Position numbers and translations under genes: made by a program. A DNA stretch of 64,000 bases from Kitasatospora sp. NBC_01266 (GTDB lineage: Bacteria > Actinomycetota > Actinomycetes > Streptomycetales > Streptomycetaceae): the NCBI RefSeq assembly GCF_036242395.1, contig NZ_CP108458.1, forward strand, positions 3,472,001-3,536,000, in the 5' to 3' direction. The notes under the pieces were generated by a model that had not been told where the DNA came from, ran no database searches, and saw only the letters and a list, made by a program, of their open reading frames with translations. This document shows positions 25,645-33,467 of this stretch, one piece after another. Each line of letters opens with the position of its first letter. Within the stretch, counting starts at the first letter, position 1.

Positions 25645-26928
25645 ATGCCTCCCGTCGAGACCACCGCTGCCGAGGCATCCGTCGCAGCCACCGCCCCGGG
25701 TGCCGTCCCCTCCCTCCCCGCCACCGATCTGCGACTGCGCCCCGGGCAACGGGACTTCCGGCGCTCCAACCTCGCGCTGTTCGCCGCCGGCATCGCCACC
25801 TTCGTGCTGCTCTACTCCACCCAGGGCCTGCTGCCACTGCTCTCCGCCGACCTCGACCTCACGCCCGGAGCGGCGAGTTGGACCTCCTCGGCGGCCACCC
25901 TGGGCCTGGCGCTCGGCCTGCTGCCGGCCAGCGCGCTCTCCGACCGGTACGGACGCACGGCGGTGATGACCGGCTCGGTGCTCGCCGCCTCGCTGATCGC
26001 CACCGCGCTGCCGTTCGCCCCCTCGCTCGGCGTCCTGGTCGTGCTACGCGTCATCCAGGGCGTGGCGCTGGCCGGCCTGCCCGCCACCGCGATGGCCTAC
26101 CTCGCGGAGGAGATCCACCCCAGCGCGCTGCCCTCCGCGATGGGCCTCTACGTGGCGGGCAACAGCATCGGCGGCATGGGCGGCCGCCTGGTCGCCGGCT
26201 GGACCGCCGCCGCCTGGGGCTGGCGCTGGGGGCTGGCCTGCTCGGCGGCGCTCGCGCTGCTCGCCGTGCTCGCCTTCCGCCTGCTGATCCCCACCGCCCA
26301 GCACTTCCGCCGCACCCCCGTGGACCCGCGCGCACTGGCCCGCACCGTGGGCGCCCACCTGCGCGACCCGCTGCTGCTGCGGCTGTACGCACTCGGCATG
26401 CTCTTCATGGCCGTCTTCGGCGCGGTCTACAACACGGTCGGCTTCCGGCTGATCGCGGCGCCCTTCCACCTGCCCCAGTCGGTGGCGGCCACGATCTTCG
26501 TGGTCTACCTGGTCGGCACCGCGACCTCCGCCGCCGCCGGACGCCTCAACCAGGCCGTGGGCCGCCGCGGCGCGCTCTACGTCGCGATCGGCCTGACCAC
26601 GGCGGGCCTGCTGCTCTCGCTGGCCGACTCCCTGCTCTGCGCGCTGCTCGGCCTGGTCCTGATCACCGGCGGCTTCTTCGCCGGCCACGCGACGGCCTCC
26701 TCCGCCGTCGGCCGGACCGCCCGGCACGGGCGCGCCCAGGCCTCGGCGCTCTACCTGATGGCCTACTACCTCGGCAACAGCCTGGGCGGCACGGTGGGCG
26801 CGGACGCCTTCCACGCGGTCGGCTGGTCGGGCGCGGCGAGCGTGGGGCTGGCGGCGATGGCACTGGCGGGCGGCGTGACGCTGTACGCCACGTGGCGGGC
26901 GGCGGGGATGGGTACCGTGCGGGCATGA
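25645..26928 (+). CDS. MFS transporter (YnfM/drug-efflux-like)
   Basis: About 427 aa with 12 predicted membrane helices. MFS signature between helices 2 and 3: SDRYGRTAVMTGS; also RVIQGVALAGLPATAMAYLAEE and GLYVAGNSIGGMGGRLVAG, typical of the YnfM/arabinose-efflux-like group. ATG 25645 lies 7 nt after TAGCGT (25632-25637), so leaderless; ATG 25615 would place the promoter inside the gene. Probably exports a metabolite or drug under control of the divergent LysR; substrate unknown. Confidence 0.87.
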   Translation: MPPVETTAAEASVAATAPGAVPSLPATDLRLRPGQRDFRRSNLALFAAGIATFVLLYSTQGLLPLLSADLDLTPGAASWTSSAATLGLALGLLPASALSDRYGRTAVMTGSVLAASLIATALPFAPSLGVLVVLRVIQGVALAGLPATAMAYLAEEIHPSALPSAMGLYVAGNSIGGMGGRLVAGWTAAAWGWRWGLACSAALALLAVLAFRLLIPTAQHFRRTPVDPRALARTVGAHLRDPLLLRLYALGMLFMAVFGAVYNTVGFRLIAAPFHLPQSVAATIFVVYLVGTATSAAAGRLNQAVGRRGALYVAIGLTTAGLLLSLADSLLCALLGLVLITGGFFAGHATASSAVGRTARHGRAQASALYLMAYYLGNSLGGTVGADAFHAVGWSGAASVGLAAMALAGGVTLYATWRAAGMGTVRA

Positions 26929-27476
26929 GCATCGACGCGGCGACATTCGCCCGGCTCCGCGAGATCGCCGACCAACTGCCGCAGGTCCCGGGCATCGGCG
27001 CCGTAGAGATCGCCCACGGCCGGATCCTCATGACGACGTCCCCGGTCAAGCGGCACGAACTCGCCGTGCTCCGGATCGCCCGCCAGCTCAACGAACAGCT
27101 GCCCGGCACCCACCCGGGCCACGTCGCCCACGCCGGGACCGACCTTGAGGATCCCGGTCTCGGCCGCCTTCGCAGGCCGGACCTCATGGTGTTCCCGGAG
27201 GAGGTCCTGGAAGGTGACGAACCGGCGCTGCTGCCGCAGGACACCCTCCTGGTGGTCGAAGTCGTCTCGAAGTCGAACCCCGAGAACGACTACGAGGACA
27301 AGGTCCGCGACTACGCGGCCATGGGCATCCCCTACTACCTCCTGGTGGACCCTCGCACCGGTACCGGCGTCGTGCACTCCAAGCCCGGCTACACGTCCCA
27401 GGCGCCCTTCGCCTTCGGCGAAGAGATCCACGTCGGGCCATGGACCCTCGACACGAGCGTGCTGCTCACGTACTAG
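26925..27476 (+). CDS. Uma2-family (DUF820) restriction-endonuclease-fold protein
   Basis: 183 aa, complete. Core residues of the PD-(D/E)XK-like Uma2 fold are present: RRPDLMVFPEE, LLVVEVVSKSNPENDYEDKVRDYAAMGIPYYLLVDP. Uma2 proteins are abundant in streptomycetes and cyanobacteria; their role is not settled. The ATG overlaps the MFS stop (ATGA), yet a TACCGT hexamer 6 nt before the ATG also allows independent leaderless transcription. It is the intact counterpart of the broken copy at 15697. Confidence 0.88.
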   Translation: MSIDAATFARLREIADQLPQVPGIGAVEIAHGRILMTTSPVKRHELAVLRIARQLNEQLPGTHPGHVAHAGTDLEDPGLGRLRRPDLMVFPEEVLEGDEPALLPQDTLLVVEVVSKSNPENDYEDKVRDYAAMGIPYYLLVDPRTGTGVVHSKPGYTSQAPFAFGEEIHVGPWTLDTSVLLTY

Positions 27477-27540
27477 CAGGGGCCGGTCTGGCGTGCCCGC
27501 GCTGAATTCCAGGACCGGGCACGTCAATTCGTCCACACCC

Positions 27541-27757
27541 GCGACCGGCTCGACCGAACTGACCCGCCGACGCATGCCGCAGGGTGCCGCGGTCGCCCTG
27601 ACCGCCACCGCCGGCACCGCCCTGCTGGGGCCTGTCCAAGCCCACCACCACCTCGGCAGCCGTCGGCGGCTCGGAGACCTTCGACGAGGTCTTCGGGAAC
27701 CGCCGGATCCAGGGAATGCCGATGGCCGGCGGCAGCGGCGGCATGCACCACGCCGGC
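27541..27757 (+). pseudogene. Relic of a tyrosinase cofactor gene (melC1-like)
   Basis: One frame gives ELTRRRMPQGAAVALTATA..., very like the signal region of MelC1 copper chaperones. After a frameshift near 27630-27645 the next frame continues with ETFDEVFGNRRIQGMPMAGG and GGMHHAG, matching the MelC1 segment around its conserved RRIQG and His-rich motif. No start codon fits and the C-terminal half is absent. No tyrosinase (melC2) is next to it. The following DNA to 27932 shows no credible gene. Confidence 0.55.
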
Positions 27758-27932
27758 CGAGCCGATCGGCGAGAAGCTCCGCCACGGCGTCCACCGCCCG
27801 ACCGGGCACCCCCCTTCCGGGTGAACGCGGCTCGCCCGACGAGCCGCATCCCCGGTGCGCCTGCGCGATGCCCGTACCTCCGTTCGACTGAACTGGGTGG
27901 CGGCCGATCCCCTCCTGTGCCAGGAGCCCCGC

Positions 27933-28142
27933 ATGCCCACGTCCAGCGCCCTCGCCCTCCTCCCCGCCCCGCTCCTCGCCTTCGCCCTCGCCACTCCCGC
28001 CGGCGCCGCGAGCCGTGCCCCCGGCGCCCGCCCCACGCTCGCCGACGCCGGCATCGCCCCGCACCTGCTCACCATCGGCGTGCTCGCCCTCGCGCTGCTC
28101 GCCCTGGGCACCGCCGCGCTGGCCCGCAGCCACCGCCGCTGA
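27933..28142 (+). CDS. Small two-helix exported/membrane protein
   Basis: 69 aa: a signal-like N-terminus (ALALLPAPLLAFALATPAGA), a short exposed part, then LADAG followed by a hydrophobic stretch and a basic tail ARSHRR. The layout mimics a sortase sorting signal, but the LAxTG threonine is an Ala, so anchoring is doubtful. ATG 27933 has AGGAG 6 nt upstream. No family recognised. Confidence 0.5.
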   Translation: MPTSSALALLPAPLLAFALATPAGAASRAPGARPTLADAGIAPHLLTIGVLALALLALGTAALARSHRR

Positions 28143-28207
28143 GCCACAACCCACTTGCCCGGAAACTCAGTTGCCGATCGCCGCAGCCGCCGCCCAGAAT
28201 CGGCGCC

Positions 28208-29008
28208 ATGTGTGCCGCCGTCCTGACCGACGACCAGATCGAGCGCTTCGTCACCGAAGGCTTCGTCCACCTCCCCGAGGCGTTCCCGCGCGCCCTCGCC
28301 GATGAGTGCCGCGCCTTCCTCTGGCGCGAGACGGGCCTGGACCCCGACGACCCGGTCAGCTGGACGCAGCCCGTCGTCCGCCTCTTCAGCTACGCGGACG
28401 CCCCCTTCCAGCGGGCCGCCACCACCCCGCGCCTGCACGCCGCCTTCGACCAGCTCGTCGGCCCGGGCAACTGGACGCCGCGGCTCGGGCTCGGCACGTT
28501 CCCGATCCGCTTCCCGCACCCGGCGGACCCGGGGGACGCCGGGTGGCACATGGACGGCAGCTTCACCCCGCCCGGCGAGGACGGCTACTGGCTCAACCTC
28601 CGCTCGCGGGACCGGGCGCTGCTGATGCTCTTCCTCTTCTCGGACGTCGGCACCGACGACGCGCCGACCCGGATCAAGGTGGGCTCGCACCTGGACGTGC
28701 CGCCGTTCCTGGAGCCGTACGGGGAGCGCGGCGCCAACCTCTTCGAGGTCTGCACCGCCATGGACGAGGCCGGCCGGCTCGACTCCCCCGACCGCCCGCA
28801 GGCGCTCGCCACCGGCCGGGCCGGCGACGTCTACCTCTGCCACCCGTTCCTGATCCACGGCGCCCAGCCGCACCGGGGCACCGTCCCGCGCTTCATGGCC
28901 CAGCCGCCGCTGCTGTCCACCGCTCCGCTCGACCTGGACCGCACGGACGGCGCGCACACCCCCGTGGCCCGCGCCGTCCGACTCGGACTCGGCCTCGGCC
29001 CTTCGTAG
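28208..29008 (+). CDS. Phytanoyl-CoA dioxygenase (PhyH) family oxygenase
   Basis: 266 aa. Fe(II)/2-oxoglutarate-dependent oxygenase: iron-binding HxD in WHMDGSF, the distal His in HPFLIHGAQPHRG with the 2-oxoglutarate-binding Arg after it. Substrate unknown. Good promoter: TTGCCG (28171-28176), 18 bp, CAGAAT (28195-28200), with the ATG 7 nt further, so leaderless. The open frame extends 5' without meaning. Confidence 0.87.
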   Translation: MCAAVLTDDQIERFVTEGFVHLPEAFPRALADECRAFLWRETGLDPDDPVSWTQPVVRLFSYADAPFQRAATTPRLHAAFDQLVGPGNWTPRLGLGTFPIRFPHPADPGDAGWHMDGSFTPPGEDGYWLNLRSRDRALLMLFLFSDVGTDDAPTRIKVGSHLDVPPFLEPYGERGANLFEVCTAMDEAGRLDSPDRPQALATGRAGDVYLCHPFLIHGAQPHRGTVPRFMAQPPLLSTAPLDLDRTDGAHTPVARAVRLGLGLGPS

Positions 29009-29116
29009 TTCGCGCGGTCACCGGTCGAGCCGTGGCCGACCGCCACACCGGCCCGCAGCCTGCGGTTATCGCAAGCGGTAGCGGGCATATCACCCTGCGA
29101 AACCAGGGAGAGAGCC

Positions 29117-29767
29117 ATGGCGATCGTCTTCGACGCGGACTTCGGTTCGACCGAGCAGTGGGTGGCCGGGCGCACCAGCGCCTATCCGAACATGGGCCCG
29201 ACCAACCGGGCCGACCACAAACTCGACCAGCTCAACGGGGCCTACTGCCCGAGCGGCCAATTCACCGCCACCCGAAGCTGGTTCGGCTACCGCTGGAGCT
29301 GCAACCTGCTCACCACCGAGGGCAGCCCGCAGGGCTTCCAGCTGCGGGCCGGCGACACCCTGCACGCCCGGGTCACGCTGCCCACCGGCATCGGCGCCTG
29401 GCCGGCCATCTGGACCTGGCGGGACGGCGGCAACGAGGTCGACATCTTCGAGTACCACCCCGACCACCCGGGCCTGCTGGAGGTCACCAACCACGTCAGC
29501 GGCGGCTCCTACTACTGGGACGGCACCGCCGCCGGCGTCGCCCCGGGCGCCACCATCGACCTCAGCACCACCATCGGCGCCGACTCCGTCGACTGGTACG
29601 CGGGCGACACCCGGATCTACTCCGACGGCATGGGGGTGGGCGACGACTGGTCGGCCTACCTGATCGTCAACCTCTCGGTGTCGGACGGCACTTACCACCC
29701 GGCCCCACCCTTCTTCGGGCCCCGCCGGCTGAGCTGGACCTGCCTGAGCCTGCAGGTGGAGCGCTGA
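29117..29767 (+). CDS. GH16-like concanavalin-fold protein without signal peptide
   Basis: 216 aa. The catalytic signature of family 16 glycosidases is present as NEVDIFEYH (ExDxxE), with the usual preceding WPAIWTW and a following HVSGGSYYWDG. The family is normally secreted, but this protein starts directly with the fold (MAIVFDADFGS) behind a clear GGGAGAG ribosome site. It may act on intracellular material, use an atypical exit route, or be a binding protein. The catalytic residues argue against decay. Confidence 0.72.
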   Translation: MAIVFDADFGSTEQWVAGRTSAYPNMGPTNRADHKLDQLNGAYCPSGQFTATRSWFGYRWSCNLLTTEGSPQGFQLRAGDTLHARVTLPTGIGAWPAIWTWRDGGNEVDIFEYHPDHPGLLEVTNHVSGGSYYWDGTAAGVAPGATIDLSTTIGADSVDWYAGDTRIYSDGMGVGDDWSAYLIVNLSVSDGTYHPAPPFFGPRRLSWTCLSLQVER

Positions 29768-29836
29768 GCCCGGCAACCCGCCCTTGCTCCTCGTTCCAGG
29801 CGACTCACACCGCAAACGGTCAGGCAGACTTGTGGC

Positions 29837-30190
29837 ATGGCTGACCCGAAGCGTCGACGTCGCCCACACCTGATCTCCACTCCGCTCCGCAAGAACGGCG
29901 AGGTGACGATCCCGCAGGACATCAGGAAACAACTGGAGCTTCAGGAGGGCGACCACTTGGTGGTGGCCGTCGAGGACGGCCGGATCGTCATGACTCCGGC
30001 CTCCGTGATCCCGGAGGATCAAGCCTGGTTCTGGACGCCCGAGTGGCAGGCCAAGGAGCAGGAGGTGGAGGAGGACCTGGCCCGAGGCAAGCGGGGCACG
30101 GTCTTCGAAGACGGCGAAGCCTTCCTCCGGCACTTGGCGGACGACGCCGGGCTCGACCCCGCAGAAATCAAACGCCGTGCCGACGGATGA
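29837..30190 (+). CDS. AbrB/MazE-type antitoxin
   Basis: 117 aa. N-terminal swapped-hairpin DNA-binding domain: LISTPLRKNGEVTIPQDIRKQLELQEGDHLVVAVEDGRIVMTP. A ~60-residue tail (EWQAKEQEVEEDLARGKRGTVFEDGEAFLRHL) is of the type that wraps a RelE/ParE-like toxin. A toxin gene starts inside its 3' end but is cut short, so the antitoxin is effectively orphaned. Confidence 0.85.
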   Translation: MADPKRRRRPHLISTPLRKNGEVTIPQDIRKQLELQEGDHLVVAVEDGRIVMTPASVIPEDQAWFWTPEWQAKEQEVEEDLARGKRGTVFEDGEAFLRHLADDAGLDPAEIKRRADG

Positions 30191-30236
30191 GGAGCCGGCC
30201 CACTTCCTGCGTTACTGGGACCAGTTCACTGCGGCG
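30177..30236 (+). pseudogene. 5' remnant of a RelE/ParE-like toxin gene
   Basis: GTG 30177 overlaps the antitoxin stop by 14 bp, the normal register for such pairs. The first ~20 codons (PTDEEPAHFLRYWDQFTAA) look like the start of a RelE-family toxin. After that the frame enters Pro/Arg-rich DNA with no toxin core, and the terminator hairpin follows at once. The toxin body appears deleted. Confidence 0.55.
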
Positions 30237-30255
30237 CCCCCGCACCCGCCGAACG

Positions 30256-30292
30256 CCGGTGGGCGGCCCGCACCCCGCGAACCGCCCACCGG
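30256..30292. terminator. Bidirectional hairpin before deoA
   Basis: CCGGTGGGCGG / CCGCCCACCGG, a perfect 11-bp stem with 15-nt loop, between the convergent toxin remnant and deoA. A C-rich run (30295-30370) without genes follows. Confidence 0.65.
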
Positions 30293-30392
30293 TACCCACC
30301 CCCGAGAACCCCGAAGCCCCCCGAAAGCCCCGAGCCCCCCGACCTGTCCCCCCGACCTACCCCCCGCGCCTATCTCGGCTTCGGCTTCCGCC

Positions 30393-31670
30393 TCAGCCGA
30401 TCCGGTCCAGCACCAGCGGCGTGCGGGTGTACTCGGTGCCCAGCGGCGAGACCTCGACGCCGCCCGTCAGCGCCTCGATGGCGTACTCGAAGCGCTCGGG
30501 GGTGTCGGTGTGCAGGGTGAGCAGCGGCTGGCCGGCGGTCACCACGTCACCGGGCTTGGCGTGCATCTCCACGCCGGCACCGGCCTGCACCGGGTCCTCC
30601 TTGCGGGCCCGGCCGGCGCCCAGGCGCCAGGCGCAGACGCCCACCGCGTAGGCGTCCAGGGCGGTCAGCACGCCGCCGGCCGGGGCCGGGATCACGTGCT
30701 GCTCCTTGGCGACCGGGAGCGGGGCGTCCACGTCGCCGCCCTGGGCGGAGATCAGGCGGCGCCAGTGGTCCATCGCGGAGCCGTCCTTGAGGGCCTCGGC
30801 CGGGTCCTTGCCGTGCACGCCGGCGGCCTTGAGCATCTCGCGGGCCAGTGCGACGGTCAGCTCCACCACGTCCGCCGGGCCGCCGCCGGCCAGCACCTCG
30901 AGGGACTCGCGCACCTCGAGGGCGTTGCCGGCGGTGAGGCCGAGCGGGGTCGACATGTCGGTGAGCAGCGCGACGGTGTTGACGCCGGCGTTGCGCCCCA
31001 GGCCCACCATGGTGCGGGCCAGCTCCTGGGCGTCGGCCAGGTTCTTCATGAAGGCGCCGGAGCCGACCTTCACGTCGAGCACCAGGGCGCCGGTGCCCTC
31101 GGCGATCTTCTTGGACATGATCGAGGAGGCGATCAGCGGGATCGCCTCGACGGTGCCGGTGACGTCGCGCAGCGCGTAGAGCTTCTTGTCGGCGGGGGCC
31201 AGGCCGTCACCGGCCGCGCAGATCACCGCACCGGACTCGCGCAGCACGTGCATCATCTCGTCGTTGGAGAGCAGCGCGCGCCAGCCGGGGATGGACTCCA
31301 GCTTGTCCAGGGTGCCGCCGGTGTGGCCCAGGCCGCGCCCGGACAGCTGCGGAACGGCAGCGCCGCAGGCGGCGACCAGGGGGGCCAGCGGCAGGGTGAT
31401 CTTGTCGCCGACGCCACCGGTGGAGTGCTTGTCGGCGGTGGGTACGCCCAGCGCGGCGAAGTCCATCCGGACACCGGAGCGGATCATCGCGTCGGTCCAG
31501 CGGCTGATCTCGCGCAGGTTCATCCCGTTCAGCAGGATGGCCATCGCCAGCGCGGACATCTGCTCGTCGGCCACCACGCCGCGGGTGTAGGCGTCGATCA
31601 CCCAGTCGATCTGATCATCGGTCAGCTCGCGGCGGTCGCGCTTGGCGGTGATGACGGAGATGACGTCCAT
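30393..31670 (-). CDS. deoA: Thymidine phosphorylase
   Basis: 425 aa; phosphorolysis of thymidine and deoxyuridine to 2-deoxyribose-1-phosphate. The family signature SGRGLGHTGGTLDKLES is complete, as are KHSTGGVGDK (phosphate loop) and DVKVGSGAF. ATG 31670 follows GGGAGAAAGCC; the longer frame to 31751 crosses the promoter and leader and is rejected. It ends the nucleoside cluster bmpA-ATPase-permeases-cdd-deoA but has its own operator/promoter and a leader hairpin. deoC (9286) handles its downstream product after isomerisation. Confidence 0.95.
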   Translation of the reverse strand: MDVISVITAKRDRRELTDDQIDWVIDAYTRGVVADEQMSALAMAILLNGMNLREISRWTDAMIRSGVRMDFAALGVPTADKHSTGGVGDKITLPLAPLVAACGAAVPQLSGRGLGHTGGTLDKLESIPGWRALLSNDEMMHVLRESGAVICAAGDGLAPADKKLYALRDVTGTVEAIPLIASSIMSKKIAEGTGALVLDVKVGSGAFMKNLADAQELARTMVGLGRNAGVNTVALLTDMSTPLGLTAGNALEVRESLEVLAGGGPADVVELTVALAREMLKAAGVHGKDPAEALKDGSAMDHWRRLISAQGGDVDAPLPVAKEQHVIPAPAGGVLTALDAYAVGVCAWRLGAGRARKEDPVQAGAGVEMHAKPGDVVTAGQPLLTLHTDTPERFEYAIEALTGGVEVSPLGTEYTRTPLVLDRIG

Positions 31671-31697
31671 GGCTTTCTCCCACAAGAAACGAAGAAC

Positions 31698-31734
31698 GGC
31701 GCGAGGGCGGCTGCTGCTCAGCCGCCCTCGCGCC
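31698..31734 (-). promoter_or_regulatory. Leader stem-loop of deoA (attenuator- or stabiliser-like)
   Basis: Perfect 16-bp stem (31698-31713 with 31719-31734), loop of 5. With the -10 at 31741-31736 the transcript would start at about 31729, so this hairpin forms almost at the mRNA 5' end. On the minus strand it is followed by GTTCTTCGTTTCTT, a U-rich tract as in a terminator. It could terminate read-through from cdd, attenuate deoA, or protect the mRNA 5' end. Confidence 0.6.
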
Positions 31735-31735
31735 A

Positions 31736-31761
31736 ACTCTACGCGCGTCACTCGCGCGTAG
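31736..31761 (-). promoter_or_regulatory. deoA promoter with extended nucleoside-regulon operator
   Basis: CTACGCGCG-TCACT-CGCGCGTAG (31739-31761), perfect 9-bp arms, carries both half-motifs of the regulon palindrome in a wider spacing. The minus-strand -10 TAGAGT (31741-31736) overlaps its end. A tandem TCCGGATACT repeat lies just beyond (31771-31797 region). Confidence 0.7.
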
Positions 31762-31800
31762 CTACCACCAGATCCGGATACTTCCGGATACTTCCGGGTC

Positions 31801-32202
31801 CTACAACCGCTCCGGGCCGAAGGCGTCCGGCAGGACCTCCGCCATCGTCTTGATCCCGGACGGCAGGTCCACCAGCAACTCCGGTCCGCCGTGCTCGTAG
31901 AGCAGTTGGCGGCAGCGCCCGCACGGCATCAGCGCCTGCCCGGCACCGTCCACGCAGGCGAAGGCGACCAGCCGGCCGCCCCCGCTCGCGTAGAGCGCCG
32001 AGACCAGCCCGCACTCGGCGCACAGGCCCAGGCCGTAGGAGGCGTTCTCCACGTTGCAGCCGCTGACCACGCGGCCGTCGTCGACCAGCGCGGCCGCGCC
32101 CACCGGGTACTTGCTGTACGGGGCGTACGCCCGGGACATCGCGTCCCGGGCCGCCGCGCGCAGCGCGTCCCAGTCGATCTCGGCGACCTGGGGGGCCGTC
32201 AC
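31801..32202 (-). CDS. cdd: Cytidine deaminase
   Basis: 133 aa, the small tetrameric form. Zinc and catalytic motifs: CAECGLVSALYASGG (Cys and catalytic Glu) and PCGRCRQLL (two Cys). Converts (deoxy)cytidine to (deoxy)uridine. The ATG overlaps the stop of the upstream permease by 4 bp (ATGA), so it is co-translated with the importer. An untranscribed-looking gap of 130 bp with promoter elements separates it from deoA. Confidence 0.95.
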   Translation of the reverse strand: MTAPQVAEIDWDALRAAARDAMSRAYAPYSKYPVGAAALVDDGRVVSGCNVENASYGLGLCAECGLVSALYASGGGRLVAFACVDGAGQALMPCGRCRQLLYEHGGPELLVDLPSGIKTMAEVLPDAFGPERL

Positions 32203-33467
32203 TTGCCCTGGCCCTTGCGGTAGATCTGACCGTCGGCCTTCGGCGGACGCAGCCGCTGCGAGGACATCGCCAGCACCACCAGGGTGATGATGTACGGCGA
32301 GGCCACGATCAGCGGACGCGGCACCGCGTCGGTGGCCGCGTACCAGGCGGCCATGCCGGCGGCGGCGACCAGGCTGACCACGGCCGGGACCAGCTTGCGC
32401 CGGTAGCCCTGCCAGAGCGCCAGCAGCGCCAGGATCAGCGCGATCACCAGCAGCAGCACGTGCACCGAGTCGGGGTCGCGCAGCTGGAGGCTGTCGGTGA
32501 AGCCGAACAGCGCCGCACCGGTGGCCAGGCCGCCCGGCAGCCAGTTGCCGAAGATCATCGCGGCGAGACCGATGTAGCCGCGACCGCCGGTCTGGCCGTC
32601 GTGGTAGATGCTGGCGGCGACCATCGAGAGGTAGGCGCCACCGAGACCGGCGAAGCCGCCGGAGGCGATCACCGCGATGTACTTGTACTTGTAGACGTTG
32701 ACGCCCAGCGACTCGGCCGCGGTCGGGTTCTCACCGCAGGAGCGCAGACGCAGGCCGAAGCTGGTGCGCCAGAGCACGAAGTAGCTGCCGACCAGCAGCG
32801 CGGCCGCCAGCAGGGTGACCACCGAGAGGTTGCTGACCAGGCCGCCGAGCACGCCCGCCACGTCCGAGACGAAGAACCAGTGGTGGCCCTCGACGGTCGA
32901 CAGCCAGGAGGAGAGGCCGGGCACGGTCAGGCTCGGCAGCCCCGGGGTGGGCGGGGACTGGCCGGCGCCGGCGCCCGCGCTCTGGTAGGCGGTGTAGTAG
33001 ATCCGGTTGATGTACAGGCAGATACCCGGGATCAGCAGGTTGATACCGACACCGGCGACGATGTGGTCCACGCCGAAACCGACCGTGATCACGGCGTGCA
33101 GCAGACCGGCGAAGGCGCCGGCGGCGATCGCGGCCAGCAGGCCGACCCACGGGTTGACCAGGTAGCCCGCCCAGGCACCGGCGAAGGTGCCGGCCACCAT
33201 CATGCCCTCGAGGCCGATGTTGACCACACCGGCCCGCTCGGCCCAGAGGCCGCCGAGACCGGCCATGCCGATCGGCACGGCCGCGCCGATCGCGGCGGTG
33301 ATCTGGCTGGAGGAGGTCAGCGAGTGGTTGCCGGTGGCAGCACCGACGATCGCGAAGAGCAGGATCGCGCCGGCGACCAGCAGCAGGATGACCGGCAGCG
33401 ACAGCTTGCCGCGCTTGCCGGCGGCCTTGGCGGCCGGCTTCGGACGGGACTCAGTCACGGTGCTCAT
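32199..33467 (-). CDS. Nucleoside ABC transporter permease (second)
   Basis: 422 aa, BPD_transp_2 family (NupQ/YufQ-like), about 10 membrane helices. The family block AERAGVVNIGLEGMMVAGTFAGAWAGY is clear, as is FGLRLRSCGENPTAAESLGVNVYKYKYIAVIASGGFAGLGGAYLS. ATG 33467 overlaps the previous permease stop by 4 bp. The same open frame continues upstream to 34865, but that part is a shadow of the other permease gene. Confidence 0.92.
   Translation of the reverse strand: MSTVTESRPKPAAKAAGKRGKLSLPVILLLVAGAILLFAIVGAATGNHSLTSSSQITAAIGAAVPIGMAGLGGLWAERAGVVNIGLEGMMVAGTFAGAWAGYLVNPWVGLLAAIAAGAFAGLLHAVITVGFGVDHIVAGVGINLLIPGICLYINRIYYTAYQSAGAGAGQSPPTPGLPSLTVPGLSSWLSTVEGHHWFFVSDVAGVLGGLVSNLSVVTLLAAALLVGSYFVLWRTSFGLRLRSCGENPTAAESLGVNVYKYKYIAVIASGGFAGLGGAYLSMVAASIYHDGQTGGRGYIGLAAMIFGNWLPGGLATGAALFGFTDSLQLRDPDSVHVLLLVIALILALLALWQGYRRKLVPAVVSLVAAAGMAAWYAATDAVPRPLIVASPYIITLVVLAMSSQRLRPPKADGQIYRKGQGK

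Noticed and set aside
30295-30392. Continuation of the toxin frame as a real protein to 31853
   Set aside because: After about 20 codons the translation is Pro/Arg/Gly filler running antisense to deoA.
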